64,000 bases of DNA from Kluyvera georgiana ATCC 51603 (GTDB taxonomy: Bacteria; Pseudomonadota; Gammaproteobacteria; Enterobacterales; Enterobacteriaceae). Within the stretch, counting starts at the first letter, position 1. Every line of letters begins with the position of its first letter. A program made the position numbers and the translations under genes. Below the pieces are notes generated by a model. That model ran no database searches. It worked only from the letters and a program-made list of their open reading frames with translations, and was not told where the DNA came from. This document shows, in pieces, positions 9,310 through 22,249 of the stretch. The stretch is from the NCBI RefSeq assembly GCF_001654985.1, contig NZ_LXEU01000002.1, forward strand, positions 1 through 64,000, in the 5' to 3' direction.

Positions 9310-11811
9310 ATGGCCTTGGTTGTTGAATTTATCTGTGAATTGCCGAACGGCGTGCACGCCCGTCCGGCCAGCCATGTCGAAACGCTGTGCAATACCTTTT
9401 GCTGCGACATTGAATGGCATAACCTGCGCACCGACCGTAAGGGCAACGCCAAAAGCGCGCTGGCGATTATCGGTACCGACACGCTGGCGGGCGATAGCTG
9501 CCGGTTGCTCATTAGCGGTGCTGATGAAAACGTCGCTCACGACCGCCTGTCCGTCTGGCTGAAAGACGAATTCCCACTGTGCGATGTGCCGCTGGCGCAA
9601 GTTACCCACGTGGAGCAAGAGCTGCTGCCGGCGTCGCTGACTCGCCTGAACCCAACGCTGTTCCGCGCGCAGCCGGTGTGCAACGGCAGCGCCGGCGGCG
9701 TCCTGACCCGCCTGGCCGCGCTGGATCTCAATAACCTCGGCGAGCTGCCTGCGGCACAAAGTCCGGAGCAGGAACAATCCGCGCTGGACGGCGGCCTGGC
9801 TCGCCTGGTGAAAACGCTGGAGCTGCGCCTGCTGGACAGCGACAGCACCGCCAGTACTATCCTTGAAGCACACCGTTCGCTGGCCACCGACACCTCGCTA
9901 CGCCAGCATCTGCTGGAAGGCGTCAATCACGGCCTCAGCTGCGCGCAGGCAATTATCGCCAGCACCAACCATTTCTGCGCCGAGTTCGCCCGTTCCAGCA
10001 GCAGCTATCTGCAGGAGCGCGCGCTGGACGTGCGCGACGTCGGCTTCCAGCTTTTACAGCATATTTATGGCGAACAGCGTTTTCCGGCGCCGGGCCAGCT
10101 GACCCAGCCGTCTATCTGCATGGCGGAAGAGCTAACCCCAAGCCAATTCCTTGAGCTGGACAAAACGCAGCTGAAAGGCCTGCTGCTGCAAAGCGGCGGC
10201 ACGACCTCACACACGGTAATACTTGCCCGCTCATTCAACATTCCCACCCTTGTTGGCGTGGAAATTGACGCGCTGGCGCCGTGGCAAAACCAGACGGTCT
10301 ATCTCGATGGCAACGCCGGAGCGGTTATTGTCGCACCTGACGAAGCCATCACCCGCTACTACCAGCAGGAAGCGCGCGTTCAGGCCGCTATTCGTGAACA
10401 GCAAAGCGTGTGGCTGAATAAAGAGGCGCGCAGCGCCGACGGCATTCGTCTGGAAGTGGCGGCCAACATCGCTCACTCCGTCGAAGCGCAGGCGGCCTTT
10501 GGCAACGGCGCGGAAGCGGTTGGTCTGTTCCGCACCGAAATGCTGTATATGGACCGCGCCAGCGAGCCGAGCGAGAGCGAGCTCTACAATATTTTCTGTC
10601 AGGCGCTGGAGTCCGCCAACGGACGTAGCATTATCATCCGCACCATGGATATCGGCGGTGATAAGCCGGTGGATTACCTGAATATTCCAGCGGAGAACAA
10701 CCCGTTCCTGGGCTACCGCGCGGTGCGTATTTATGAAGAATATTCCACGCTGTTCATCACCCAGCTGCGCGCCATTCTGCGCGCCTCGGCGCACGGCAGC
10801 CTGAAAATTATGATTCCGATGATCTCCTCCATGGAAGAGATCCTGTGGGTAAAAGAAAAAGTAGCCGAAGCGAAACAACAGCTGCGCAGCGAGCACGTAC
10901 CGTTTGATGAGCGCATTCCGCTGGGCATCATGCTGGAAGTCCCTTCGGTGATGTTTATCATCGATCAGTGCTGCGAAGAGATTGATTTCTTTAGCATCGG
11001 CAGCAATGACCTGACGCAATACCTGCTGGCAGTCGACCGTGATAACGCAAGAGTAACCCGTCACTACAACAGTCTGAATCCGGCCTTCTTGCGCGCCCTG
11101 GACTTCGCCGTTCAGGCGGTGCATCGTCAGGGAAAATGGATTGGTCTGTGCGGTGAGCTGGGGGCGAAAGGCTCCGTCCTGCCGCTGCTGGTTGGGCTGG
11201 GGCTGGATGAAATCAGCATGAGCGCGCCGTCAATTCCAGCCACCAAAGCGCGTCTGGCACAGCTCGACAGCCGCGCCTGTCGTCAGCTTCTGAATCAGGC
11301 GATGGCCTGCCGTACCTCGCTGGAGGTGGAACATTTGCTGGCACAGTTCCGTATGAGCCAGCAGGATGCACCGCTGATTACCCCGCGCTGTATTTCGCTG
11401 GATAACGACTGGCGCAGTAAAGAAGAGGTGCTTAAAGGCATGACCGATAATCTGCTGCTCGCCGGGCGCTGCCGCTATCCGCGCAAGCTTGAGGCCGACC
11501 TGTGGGCGCGCGAAGCGGTCTTCTCAACCGGCCTGGGCTTTAGCTTTGCCATTCCGCACAGCAAATCTGAGCATATTGAACAGTCAACCATCAGCGTCGC
11601 ACGCCTGCCCGCCCCGGTGGCATGGGGCGATGAAGAGGCGCAGTTCATCATTATGCTGACCCTCAACAAACATGCCGCGGGCGACCAGCACATGCGCATC
11701 TTCTCGCGCCTGGCTCGCCGCATCATGCATGAAGAATTCCGTAACTCGCTGGTTAACGCCGCCTCAGCCGACGCGATTGCCAGCCTGCTGCAACACGAAC
11801 TGGAACTTTAA
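9310..11811 (+). CDS. ptsA: PTS multiphosphoryl transfer protein (HPr-EI-IIA fusion)
   Basis: PtsA (also called FrwA) joins three phosphotransferase modules in 833 residues, the E. coli length. The HPr-like domain has the phospho-histidine in [10 protein letters not shown] near residue 15. The enzyme I domain has its active histidine in [14 protein letters not shown], plus the PEP-site motifs [12 protein letters not shown] and [18 protein letters not shown]. The fructose-type IIA domain lies at the C-terminus with its histidine in AIPHSKSEH. It should pass phosphate from PEP to FrwB/FrwD. The ATG at 9310 follows GGGAGAGAAGG and gives the known [14 protein letters not shown] start. It leads an operon with fsaB and gldA. 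Confidence 0.93.
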   Translation: MALVVEFICELPNGVHARPASHVETLCNTFCCDIEWHNLRTDRKGNAKSALAIIGTDTLAGDSCRLLISGADENVAHDRLSVWLKDEFPLCDVPLAQVTHVEQELLPASLTRLNPTLFRAQPVCNGSAGGVLTRLAALDLNNLGELPAAQSPEQEQSALDGGLARLVKTLELRLLDSDSTASTILEAHRSLATDTSLRQHLLEGVNHGLSCAQAIIASTNHFCAEFARSSSSYLQERALDVRDVGFQLLQHIYGEQRFPAPGQLTQPSICMAEELTPSQFLELDKTQLKGLLLQSGGTTSHTVILARSFNIPTLVGVEIDALAPWQNQTVYLDGNAGAVIVAPDEAITRYYQQEARVQAAIREQQSVWLNKEARSADGIRLEVAANIAHSVEAQAAFGNGAEAVGLFRTEMLYMDRASEPSESELYNIFCQALESANGRSIIIRTMDIGGDKPVDYLNIPAENNPFLGYRAVRIYEEYSTLFITQLRAILRASAHGSLKIMIPMISSMEEILWVKEKVAEAKQQLRSEHVPFDERIPLGIMLEVPSVMFIIDQCCEEIDFFSIGSNDLTQYLLAVDRDNARVTRHYNSLNPAFLRALDFAVQAVHRQGKWIGLCGELGAKGSVLPLLVGLGLDEISMSAPSIPATKARLAQLDSRACRQLLNQAMACRTSLEVEHLLAQFRMSQQDAPLITPRCISLDNDWRSKEEVLKGMTDNLLLAGRCRYPRKLEADLWAREAVFSTGLGFSFAIPHSKSEHIEQSTISVARLPAPVAWGDEEAQFIIMLTLNKHAAGDQHMRIFSRLARRIMHEEFRNSLVNAASADAIASLLQHELEL

Positions 11812-11822
11812 GAGGAAAGAGC

Positions 11823-12485
11823 ATGGAACTGTATCTGGATACCGCCAATGTGCAGGAAGTTGAACGTCTGGCGCGCATCTTCCCGATTGCCGGCGTGACC
11901 ACGAACCCGAGTATTGTCGCCGCCAGCCGCGAGTCTATCTGGGATGTGCTGCCGCGCCTGAAAAAAGCGATGGGCGAACACGGCACGCTGTTTGCCCAAA
12001 CCATGAGCCGCACGGCGGAGGGCATGGTTGCCGACGCATGTCGCCTGAACGAGGCCGTTCCCGGCATCGTGGTGAAAGTTCCCGTCACCGCCGAAGGGCT
12101 GGCTGCAATCAAACTATTGAAAAAACAAGGTATACCGACGCTGGGTACTGCAGTTTACAGCGCGTCGCAGGGGCTGCTCGCCGCGCTGGCCGGAGCCGAA
12201 TACGTCGCGCCATACGTTAACCGCGTGGATGCTCAGGGGGGCGACGGTATCCGCATGGTGCAGGAATTGCAAACGCTGCTGGAACTGCACGCACCACAGA
12301 GTAAAGTACTGGCCGCCAGCTTCAAAACCCCACGTCAGGCGCTGGACTGTTTATTGGCGGGATGTGAAGCCATCACCCTTCCTTTAGATGTAGCGCAACA
12401 AATGCTCGGCACGCCCGCTGTAGAGTCAGCTATAGAGAAGTTTGAGCAAGACTGGAAAAACGCATTTGGTAATCTGAACCTGTAA
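11823..12485 (+). CDS. fsaB: Fructose-6-phosphate aldolase (transaldolase-like)
   Basis: FsaB (TalC) is a small class I aldolase that cleaves fructose 6-phosphate to dihydroxyacetone and glyceraldehyde 3-phosphate in vitro. The 220-residue length is that of the family. It starts [19 protein letters not shown] and has the Schiff-base lysine in the [11 protein letters not shown] strand near residue 85. It lies 11 bases after ptsA and 11 before gldA, with AGAGGAAAGAG as ribosome site. Pairing with gldA suggests handling of dihydroxyacetone produced from an incoming PTS sugar. Confidence 0.95.
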   Translation: MELYLDTANVQEVERLARIFPIAGVTTNPSIVAASRESIWDVLPRLKKAMGEHGTLFAQTMSRTAEGMVADACRLNEAVPGIVVKVPVTAEGLAAIKLLKKQGIPTLGTAVYSASQGLLAALAGAEYVAPYVNRVDAQGGDGIRMVQELQTLLELHAPQSKVLAASFKTPRQALDCLLAGCEAITLPLDVAQQMLGTPAVESAIEKFEQDWKNAFGNLNL

Positions 12486-12496
12486 GGGAGAAATGT

Positions 12497-13600
12497 ATGG
12501 ATCGCATTATTCAATCGCCAGGTAAGTATATTCAGGGTGCTGACGTCATCACTCGCCTGGGTGATTACTTAAAACCGATGGCAAATAGCTGGCTGGTCGT
12601 CGGCGATAAGTTCGTACTGGGATTTGCCGAAGAGACGCTGCGCAAGAGCCTGACCGGCGCAGGTCTGTCCGTTGAAATCGCGCCGTTTGGCGGCGAGTGC
12701 TCACAGAATGAAGTCAACCGTCTGCAGGACGTCGCGACCAGTGCAAAATGCAGCGCCATTTTAGGTATCGGCGGCGGGAAAACGCTGGATACCGCGAAAG
12801 CGCTGGCCCACTTTATGAATTTACCGGTGGCAATCGTGCCCACCATCGCCTCTACTGACGCGCCGTGCAGTGCGCTCTCCGTGTTGTACACCGATGACGG
12901 TGAATTCGACCGCTACCTGATGCTGCCGCATAACCCCAACATGGTTATCGTCGACACCAAAATCGTCGCGGGCGCGCCAGCACGTCTGCTGGCCGCCGGG
13001 ATTGGCGATGCGTTGGCCACCTGGTTTGAAGCCCGCGCCTGCTCACGCAGCGGCGCCACTACCATGGCGGGTGGTAAATGCACTCAGGCGGCGCTGGCGC
13101 TGGCTGAACTGTGCTACAACACGCTGATTGAAGAAGGTGAGAAAGCGATGCTGGCCGCTGAGCAGCATGTGGTTACCCCAGCGCTGGAGCGCGTGATTGA
13201 AGCCAATACCTATCTCAGCGGCGTTGGTTTTGAGAGCGGCGGTCTGGCCGCGGCGCACGCCATCCACAACGGTATGACGGCCATTCCTGACGCACACCAT
13301 TTCTACCACGGCGAAAAAGTCGCCTTCGGTACGCTGACTCAACTGGTGCTGGAAAACGCGTCGGTGGAAGAAATCGAGACCGTTGCCGCGCTGTGCCACA
13401 GCGTTGGTCTGCCGATCACCCTCGCGCAGCTGGATATTAAAGAAGATATCCCGGCGAAAATGCGCCTGGTGGCGGAAGCGGCCTGTGCCGAAGGGGAAAC
13501 CATTCACAACATGCCTGGCGGCGCGGAGCCTGACCGCGTTTACGCAGCGCTGCTGGTCGCTGACCAGTATGGGCAGCGTTTCCTGCACGAGTGGGAGTAA
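12497..13600 (+). CDS. gldA: Glycerol dehydrogenase
   Basis: GldA interconverts glycerol and dihydroxyacetone with NAD and also acts on other small carbonyls. The 367-residue, iron-type alcohol dehydrogenase fold shows [13 protein letters not shown] for NAD binding near residue 95 and zinc ligands in the segments ending [24 protein letters not shown] (histidine near 255) and [14 protein letters not shown] (histidine near 273). Its 5' end lies 11 bases from fsaB. It is followed at once by a repeat element. E. coli yijF, which sits nearby, is absent. Confidence 0.95.
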   Translation: MDRIIQSPGKYIQGADVITRLGDYLKPMANSWLVVGDKFVLGFAEETLRKSLTGAGLSVEIAPFGGECSQNEVNRLQDVATSAKCSAILGIGGGKTLDTAKALAHFMNLPVAIVPTIASTDAPCSALSVLYTDDGEFDRYLMLPHNPNMVIVDTKIVAGAPARLLAAGIGDALATWFEARACSRSGATTMAGGKCTQAALALAELCYNTLIEEGEKAMLAAEQHVVTPALERVIEANTYLSGVGFESGGLAAAHAIHNGMTAIPDAHHFYHGEKVAFGTLTQLVLENASVEEIETVAALCHSVGLPITLAQLDIKEDIPAKMRLVAEAACAEGETIHNMPGGAEPDRVYAALLVADQYGQRFLHEWE

Positions 13601-13807
13601 CCCCCTCACCCTAACCCTCTCCCCACGGGGGAGAGGGGATCGTTTAGTGCGGTTTGTGAATACAGCGTTCAAAATCTGCTCAGACCGCTTTTCTCCCTCG
13701 CCCCTTTGGGGAGAGGATCGTAATGAGCCGTTTTAGGTACAGCACTCAAAATCGACTCGGGCCGATTTTCCCCCTCGCCCCTTTGGGGAGAGGGCCGGGG
13801 TGAGGGG
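13601..13807. repeat. MITE-like intergenic repeat, copy 2 (internally duplicated)
   Basis: The left end CCCCCTCACCCTAACCCTCT is the exact reverse complement of the right end of copy 1, and the right end GGGAGAGGGCCGGGGTGAGG matches the reverse complement of its left end. The two copies are therefore the same element in opposite orientation. This copy contains two diverged tandem units of roughly 80 bp, each ending CCCTCGCCCCTTTGGGGAGA, which explains its greater length. There is no ORF. Confidence 0.75.
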
Positions 13808-13830
13808 AAATCCCGCCACCCCACCAACAA

Positions 13831-13857
13831 AAATCCCCGCTTTCGCGGGGATTTTTT
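13831..13857. terminator. Bidirectional terminator between gldA and katG
   Basis: The hairpin AAATCCCCGC-ttt-cGCGGGGATTT is flanked by A and T runs, so it can end transcripts of convergent katG, and of the gldA operon if they pass the repeat. Confidence 0.85.
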
Positions 13858-13875
13858 TATACCGTCAAACCACCC

Positions 13876-16062
<2,187 letters not shown>

Positions 16063-16238
16063 TTACAGTATTTATCATTAAGATATACACCCCTGCTGAT
16101 AAGTTATAGCTGAAATGACCCACGGATTTGATAGTTAATTCCTCTTATTTTTTCCTTGTCAGCGCGGAATTTTTGCGCAAGCCATACTTATCCTTGCATA
16201 GAAAGGGACACGATGACTGTGACCAGGGGGGAATTGGC

Positions 16239-16271
16239 AAGAAATTCCTTATAAAATATAAGGAATTTCTT
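16239..16271. repeat. Perfect 15-bp AT-rich inverted repeat between yijE and katG
   Basis: AAGAAATTCCTTATA and TATAAGGAATTTCTT flank a 3-base AAA loop. It starts 5 bases after the yijE stop on the minus strand. It could be a terminator for yijE, though a clear T run is missing, or a protein site in the katG control region. Confidence 0.6.
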
Positions 16272-16276
16272 ATCTC

Positions 16277-17182
16277 TCATCGACTACGTTGAACCTGAGG
16301 GGCACGTTTTTTGAGACTGATCACCGCCAGGGCGCACACGATCAGTACGATACCGACGGTTTCTAATCCGTCCGGCTTTTCCCCCAGCAGCCACCAGGAG
16401 AACAGCACGCCAAACACCGGCACCGCCAGCGTACTCAGGCTGGCAATACCGGCAGGCAGGTTTCGCAACACATACAGCCACAGGCTCCAGGCCAGCGCCG
16501 TCGCCAGGATGGCGCTGTAGGCCAGCGCCCCGAAAACCGCGGGATGTCATTCAACCGGTTGCTGCGGCACCACTAGCGCCACGGCGCTCATGATCGCTGC
16601 GGCATACAGCATTTGCCAGCTGGTGAGGGCCAACAGATCGAGCCCCGGATGACGTCGATACATACGTTTTGCGACGATGGCGCTCGCCCCCCAGCTGATG
16701 CCGGAAAGAATCGCTAACAACGCGCTTTTTAACGAAGAAAGGTCGAGCTGCCACGGCTGCATCACCAGACACAGTCCCACCGCCGCCACGCCAATCGCCG
16801 CATACTGCAGACCCCGCATGCGTTCGCCAAGAAATAGCGCCGCCATAATCACCACCCAGAACGGCATGGTATAGGTCAGAATCGCCACTTTCCCGGCCCC
16901 GCCGCTCATCAGCGCCCACTGCGCGAGGCCTATCATGCCGCAAGTTTGCAGCAGCGCAATCGCCAGCGTGTAGCCAAACGGCGTAGGCCTCATGCCGCGC
17001 CCGCGCAGGAGTAAAACGAGAAACAGCAGTAGCGCGCCGCAGATACAGCGTAGCGCGGTGAAGTCGAAGGCGCCGATGTAGAGCGTCACCTGTTTCATCG
17101 CAATCCAGCTGTAGCTCCAGATGAGCGTCAGCGTCAGCAGGCCAACAAGCGCCAGCGGATTGCTTTTCCCTTCGGTGGTCAT
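16277..17182 (-). pseudogene. yijE: yijE (EamA-family cystine exporter), interrupted by an in-frame stop
   Basis: The reading frame would encode a 301-residue, ten-helix EamA/DMT transporter, the exact length of E. coli YijE, which has been linked to cystine export. It begins [20 protein letters not shown] and runs for 211 residues to a TGA at 16547-16549. The same frame then continues with [20 protein letters not shown] and [20 protein letters not shown] to the normal end. E. coli has tryptophan where the stop lies, so a single TGG-to-TGA change accounts for it. The truncated product would lose about three membrane helices. A sequencing error or suppressible stop remains possible. Confidence 0.85.
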
Positions 17183-17322
17183 GGTCAGTCCGTAACGGTG
17201 ATGTGATAGCCGTTACTATACTGCGCAAAAGCCCTGCATAGACAGGGCTTTTGTCGGGAATAGCCTGGTTGCGCTGAGCTTACCAGGCCTACTCGCTATC
17301 GGAAGCGGGATCTGGCAGAGCA

Positions 17323-18213
<891 letters not shown>

Positions 18214-18251
18214 TTACCTCTATCAATCGCAAGTCATTATTGTTGTATTGT

Positions 18252-18283
18252 AAACATCTATCCGTTTAGACGTCTGGATGTAA
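18252..18283. promoter_or_regulatory. met boxes (MetJ operator) upstream of metF
   Basis: Four tandem 8-mers in register, AAACATCT, ATCCGTTT, AGACGTCT and GGATGTAA, include one perfect consensus met box (AGACGTCT, 18268-18275). They lie 42-73 bp before the metF start, as in E. coli. Confidence 0.88.
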
Positions 18284-18588
18284 AAATGCCGCAAAAGACG
18301 ACGGGCGTCAATAGAAAGATCGGCGTAAAAAGTGAGTAATCTTCAGCGAAGATGAAAAATATTCATCTGGCGCGGCGGCGGCCATGACACTGGTAGCAAT
18401 ATAACCCTCACGGCCAGCCGACGTCTCTTCCGCGGCCTCGCCGGTACAATGCCTAAAACGATGAATCTATGCCCACACGACTCCCCATCCTCTAATACAT
18501 TAAAGTGAGAACTACTTCTCAGTTCTCTCACTCTCCTGCGGCCCTGACAAAAATTCTATTGCAGACGTTAATGGCTTGTTTCACGATA

Positions 18589-18615
18589 AGTAGAACGTTC
18601 TACTATAACGTTATA
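18589..18615. promoter_or_regulatory. Overlapping palindromic operators before the glucose-family PTS gene
   Basis: AGTAGAACGTTCTACT (18589-18604) is a perfect 16-bp palindrome, followed by the 12-bp palindrome TATAACGTTATA (18604-18615). Both are centred on AACGTT and their centres lie 13 bp apart. LacI/GalR-family proteins, including MalI, bind sites centred on such CG steps, so the repressor gene downstream is the likely ligand. The rest of the 390-bp gap back to the metF operator shows no gene. Confidence 0.7.
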
Positions 18616-18677
18616 CCTAACATAAACAGGGTTATTAAAAGCACGCACGAAGAGGCGTCTATCCGGGGGAAATCAGT

Positions 18678-20177
18678 ATGAGTCTGATATCGAGTGTCGT
18701 TAAATCGCTTTCTAAACTGTCGATGATTGGCCGCGCGTTAATGCTGCCCATCTCGCTGCTGCCTGCGGCCGGTCTGCTGCTGGCGTTCGGGGATAAATTC
18801 CACCTGCCGTTGATGATGAACGCAGGCGGTATTATTTTCGACAACCTGCCGATGCTGTTTGCTATCGGCTCCGCCGTTGGTCTGGCGTCCGAATCCGGCA
18901 TCGCGGCGCTGTCCGCCGCGGTCTCCGTCTTTGTGACCAACATTACCATCAGTACCGTGCTCGGTATCACGCCGGAAATGGCGGGACAAGGTGGGAAATA
19001 TGCGATGGTGGTCGGCATTCCGACTCTGCAAATGGGCGTCTTTGGCGGCCTGATTTGCGGTATCCTCGCCGCGTGGTGCTATAACCGCTTCCACAAAATG
19101 CAGCTGCCGGAATTCCTTGGATTCTTCTCCGGCAAACGCTTTGTTGCCATTGCAACCGCCCTGCTGTCGTTTATTCTCGGGCTGCTTCTGCCGTACATCT
19201 GGCAGCACATTCAGGCGGGCATCGACGCGCTGTCGGTGGTGATCAACGGCGATAACCAGGCGGTATCGACCTTTATCTTCGGGCTGGTTGAGCGCGCGCT
19301 GATTCCGCTGGGCCTGCACCACATCTGGTATCCGTCATTCTGGTACTCCTTCGGCGATTACACCACCCACGCAGGCCAGGTGATTCACGGCGACCAAACC
19401 ATCTGGTTCAAAATGCTGGAAGAAGGGGTGAAATCCTTCAGCAGCGACACTTACCAGAACGCCGGTAAGTTTATGCAGGGCGAGTTCCCGCTGATGCTGT
19501 TCGCGCTGCCTGCGGCGTGTCTGGCGATGTACCACGAAGCGCACACGAAAAATAAAAAAATCGCCGCCGGTATTCTGTTCTCCGCCGCGCTAACCTGTTT
19601 CCTCACCGGGATCACCGAGCCGGTTGAGTTCACCTTTATCTTCGTGGCGCCCATTCTCTACGTCTTCAACGCCATTATGGCGGGCCTCTCCTACATGGTG
19701 ATGTACCTGCTGCACGCGCACATTGCCAAATCGTTCTCCGCCGGGCTTATCGACTACATTTCGTTTGGCATTCTGCCGTCGTTTAATGGCTATCAGACGA
19801 ACTTCCTGAACGCGATTATCGTCGGCGTGCCGATGGGACTGATTTACTACTTCACCTTCCGTTTCGTGATTCGCCGTTTTGACATCAAAACGCCGGGCCG
19901 TACCGAAACCACGGTGAGCGCTAACGATAAAACCGATGAAGATCTGGCAACGGAAATTATCAGCCTGCTGGGCGGCGAGCAGAATATCGCCTCCGTGGGC
20001 TCGTGCATTACCCGTCTACGCCTGGAAGTGTCAGACAAAGGATCGGTGGATAAGGATGGTCTGAACAATATCGGTGCGCGCGGCGTCGTTTTCGTCGGTG
20101 ATAACGGTATTCAGGTGATTTTTGGCGCCAGAGCGCAATTTATCGCGCAAACCATGTCGACGATGATTGGCAAATAA
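18678..20177 (+). CDS. PTS glucose/GlcNAc-family EIICB permease
   Basis: This 499-residue protein combines a IIC membrane domain (about residues 1-400, roughly ten hydrophobic segments, with IPLGLHHIWYPSFWYSFG and the sugar-site motif LTGITEPVEFTFIFVAPILY) and a IIB domain whose phospho-cysteine is in GSCITRLRLEVSD near residue 440. It resembles PtsG (477 residues) more than fructose-type permeases and has no IIA domain, so it would use Crr (IIA-Glc) or another free IIA. Malx-type permeases are also paired with MalI-like repressors. The sugar cannot be deduced. It is inserted between metF and metL, where E. coli has no such gene. Confidence 0.85.
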   Translation: MSLISSVVKSLSKLSMIGRALMLPISLLPAAGLLLAFGDKFHLPLMMNAGGIIFDNLPMLFAIGSAVGLASESGIAALSAAVSVFVTNITISTVLGITPEMAGQGGKYAMVVGIPTLQMGVFGGLICGILAAWCYNRFHKMQLPEFLGFFSGKRFVAIATALLSFILGLLLPYIWQHIQAGIDALSVVINGDNQAVSTFIFGLVERALIPLGLHHIWYPSFWYSFGDYTTHAGQVIHGDQTIWFKMLEEGVKSFSSDTYQNAGKFMQGEFPLMLFALPAACLAMYHEAHTKNKKIAAGILFSAALTCFLTGITEPVEFTFIFVAPILYVFNAIMAGLSYMVMYLLHAHIAKSFSAGLIDYISFGILPSFNGYQTNFLNAIIVGVPMGLIYYFTFRFVIRRFDIKTPGRTETTVSANDKTDEDLATEIISLLGGEQNIASVGSCITRLRLEVSDKGSVDKDGLNNIGARGVVFVGDNGIQVIFGARAQFIAQTMSTMIGK

Positions 20178-20197
20178 TCATAAGATTGTCGCCGGTT

Positions 20198-20225
20198 GGA
20201 GGTCCCATCCCTGATGGGCACCTCC
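20198..20225 (+). terminator. Hairpin between the PTS gene and the LacI-family gene
   Basis: GGAGGTCCCATC and GATGGGCACCTCC pair with one mismatch and are followed by TTGTTTT. It probably trims or ends the PTS transcript so that the repressor gene is expressed at a lower level. Confidence 0.65.
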
Positions 20226-20266
20226 TTGTTTTCTGCGGATATTCACGATGGTCCAGGGAGCACTTT

Positions 20267-21283
20267 TTGAAGAAGGTCAGCATAATTGATGTCGCGAAGC
20301 GCGCGGGCGTCTCGGTTTCTACCGTGTCGCTGGTGCTACGTCAGAAAGGAAAAATCTCCGATGCGACCATCGAAAAAGTGCAGGCCGCCATCCACGAGCT
20401 GGGCTACGTCCACAACGTGGCCGCCGCCAACCTCCGGGCCAATACCTCCAATTTGATTGGCCTGATTCTGCGCGACTTTAGCGACAGCTTCTCCATCAAA
20501 GTGATGGCCAGCATCGTCCAGGAGCTGGAAGCGCAGGGTTACATGGTGTTCCTCGGCCAGCCGCTGAACGAGCGTGAACATCTTGAGCGCTGTCTGCTAT
20601 CGTTTAAACAGCAGGGCGTCGCGGGCGTTATCTATCTCGCATCGGATGTCCGTCGCGATACGCTGCCCGCACAAATTCGCCAATGCCCATTGCCGCTGGT
20701 CGTCGTCTCACAGTCTCCCATCAAAGAAAAGTGCAACCTGGTGATGCGTGATAACCAACAGGCGGCCAGTCTGGCCACCCGCTATCTGCTGGAGCGCGGC
20801 CACCGCTACATCGCCTACCTCGGCGGCCAGGAACACGATCTGATTCGCCAGCAGCGGCTGGTTGGTTTTCGCAGCACCCTCACCCGCCTCGGCATTGCGA
20901 CTCGCGACGAATTCAGCCCTGCCTGCGGCGACGATACGTACGCCGCCAGCGTCGCGACACGTCAGCTGCTGGAAAACAATAACGCCATTACCGCACTGCT
21001 ATGTCATTCACCGGACGCGATGATCGGCTGTATCGATGGAATTCATAAGGTGGGGCGCACCGTAGGGAAAGATGTCTTTTTAACCCAGCAGGTGGCGCTG
21101 ATTGGCTTTGAAGATATGTTGCACATCAACCTGACCTCGCCGTCATTTACCTACGTCTCCTCGGCCAGCGAAGAGACCGGGCGTCAGGCCGCGACGCTGA
21201 TGATCCGTAAACTGCGCGAACCAACATTGCAAAATCAGGCGATTACGCTGTCAGGTCAACTGGTGCCGCGCGAGTCGGCCTGA
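20267..21283 (+). CDS. LacI/GalR-family repressor, MalI-like
   Basis: This 338-residue regulator has an N-terminal LacI helix-turn-helix (SIIDVAKRAGVSVSTVSLVL), the hinge region near residue 50, and a periplasmic-binding-protein-like sensor domain. The helix-turn-helix is closest to that of MalI (same VSVSTVSLVL recognition helix). A TTG start at 20267, preceded by AGGGAGC, gives the family N-terminus; no ATG fits. It lies after the PTS permease on the same strand and probably represses it at the AACGTT palindromes. Its 3' end overlaps the convergent LysR gene by 28 bp. Confidence 0.85.
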   Translation: MKKVSIIDVAKRAGVSVSTVSLVLRQKGKISDATIEKVQAAIHELGYVHNVAAANLRANTSNLIGLILRDFSDSFSIKVMASIVQELEAQGYMVFLGQPLNEREHLERCLLSFKQQGVAGVIYLASDVRRDTLPAQIRQCPLPLVVVSQSPIKEKCNLVMRDNQQAASLATRYLLERGHRYIAYLGGQEHDLIRQQRLVGFRSTLTRLGIATRDEFSPACGDDTYAASVATRQLLENNNAITALLCHSPDAMIGCIDGIHKVGRTVGKDVFLTQQVALIGFEDMLHINLTSPSFTYVSSASEETGRQAATLMIRKLREPTLQNQAITLSGQLVPRESA

Positions 21284-22164
21284 ACCATGTTCACCAGCCA
21301 ATCCAGCCGCGCCGCGTTTTCCGGCGACGTCACGAGCCCGCACTGGACATACAGGGCGGCTTCATCAATGGGCCGAAAAATCACCCCCTGACGCTGGATC
21401 GCAGCAAACGATTCGGGAAACAAACTCAGCCCTTCACCACGAGCAATGCGCGCCAGCAGCACGTCGTGTTCCAGCGGCTCTTCAATACAGGCGGGCAGGT
21501 AACCCACACGGCGGAAAATATCGCGAGTAAAGTCAAAGAAGGCGGGGTTACGCTCGCGCTTGAACCAGAATAACGGTCGATCGTTCAGCGCGCGGAGCAT
21601 CAGCCTATCCTGCTTCGACTCGGGCCATTGTTCCGGCAACGCCGCAATCAGAGGCTCCTGTCGGCTAAGAGGCATCAAGTTTAACCCTGAGGTTTCCAGC
21701 GGCAGCGCCACCAGCGCAGCATCCAGTTTTCCCCGACGCACCTGACGCACCAGCTCTGGCGAACCGTGCCGCACAACGTGCAGGGTCTCCACCTGGGCCG
21801 CCAGCACGGTTTCCAGCGTGGCAAATACGCCCTGCTCAAACGCGGTGGTCAATCCAATGCGTAGCGATGACGTGCCAGCCTGAGCGAGCCGGCTCAGGGC
21901 ATCATAGGTTTCATCCTGTTGCGCCAGCAGTGGGCGAATAATCGCCAACACCTGCCGCCCTTCAGCCGTTAACGTCAGCCCTTTGGTATGCCGGACAAAA
22001 AGCGTTACCCCCAGCCGTTCTTCAAGCTGGCGAATGTGACGGCTCAGCGGCGGCTGCGACATATACAGCCTTTCCGCCGCACGACGCATATTGTTCTCTT
22101 CCGCCACCACGGCAAAGTAGCGTAGCAGTCGGATATCCAGAGCGTGCAAAGGGGATGAAGTCAT
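21256..22164 (-). CDS. LysR-family transcriptional regulator
   Basis: The 302-residue product has the LysR winged helix-turn-helix at residues 10-65 (RYFAVVAEENNMRRAAERLY, then SQPPLSRHIRQLEERLG) and a typical C-terminal effector domain. It is divergent from the decarboxylase-family gene at 22250 with an 85-bp gap, the usual layout in which a LysR protein regulates its neighbour. The effector is unknown; the partner family suggests an aromatic or small ring compound, but this is weak. Confidence 0.85.
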   Translation of the reverse strand: MTSSPLHALDIRLLRYFAVVAEENNMRRAAERLYMSQPPLSRHIRQLEERLGVTLFVRHTKGLTLTAEGRQVLAIIRPLLAQQDETYDALSRLAQAGTSSLRIGLTTAFEQGVFATLETVLAAQVETLHVVRHGSPELVRQVRRGKLDAALVALPLETSGLNLMPLSRQEPLIAALPEQWPESKQDRLMLRALNDRPLFWFKRERNPAFFDFTRDIFRRVGYLPACIEEPLEHDVLLARIARGEGLSLFPESFAAIQRQGVIFRPIDEAALYVQCGLVTSPENAARLDWLVNMVQADSRGTS

Positions 22165-22249
22165 ACCGAAAAGGTATCACGGAATCGGTATTATCCAAAT
22201 GATTCTGCGCGCTCTATCTTCTCGCCATACGCTAACAAACGAGGTGATG

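Noticed and set aside
16284-16550. 88-codon frame in the distal part of yijE
   Set aside because: It is in a different frame from the YijE homology; the true continuation is the frame 16277-17182 with one stop.
18343-18531. 62-codon minus-strand frame between metF and the PTS gene
   Set aside because: No ribosome site, no motif and no promoter or terminator around it; the gap is better explained as regulatory DNA.
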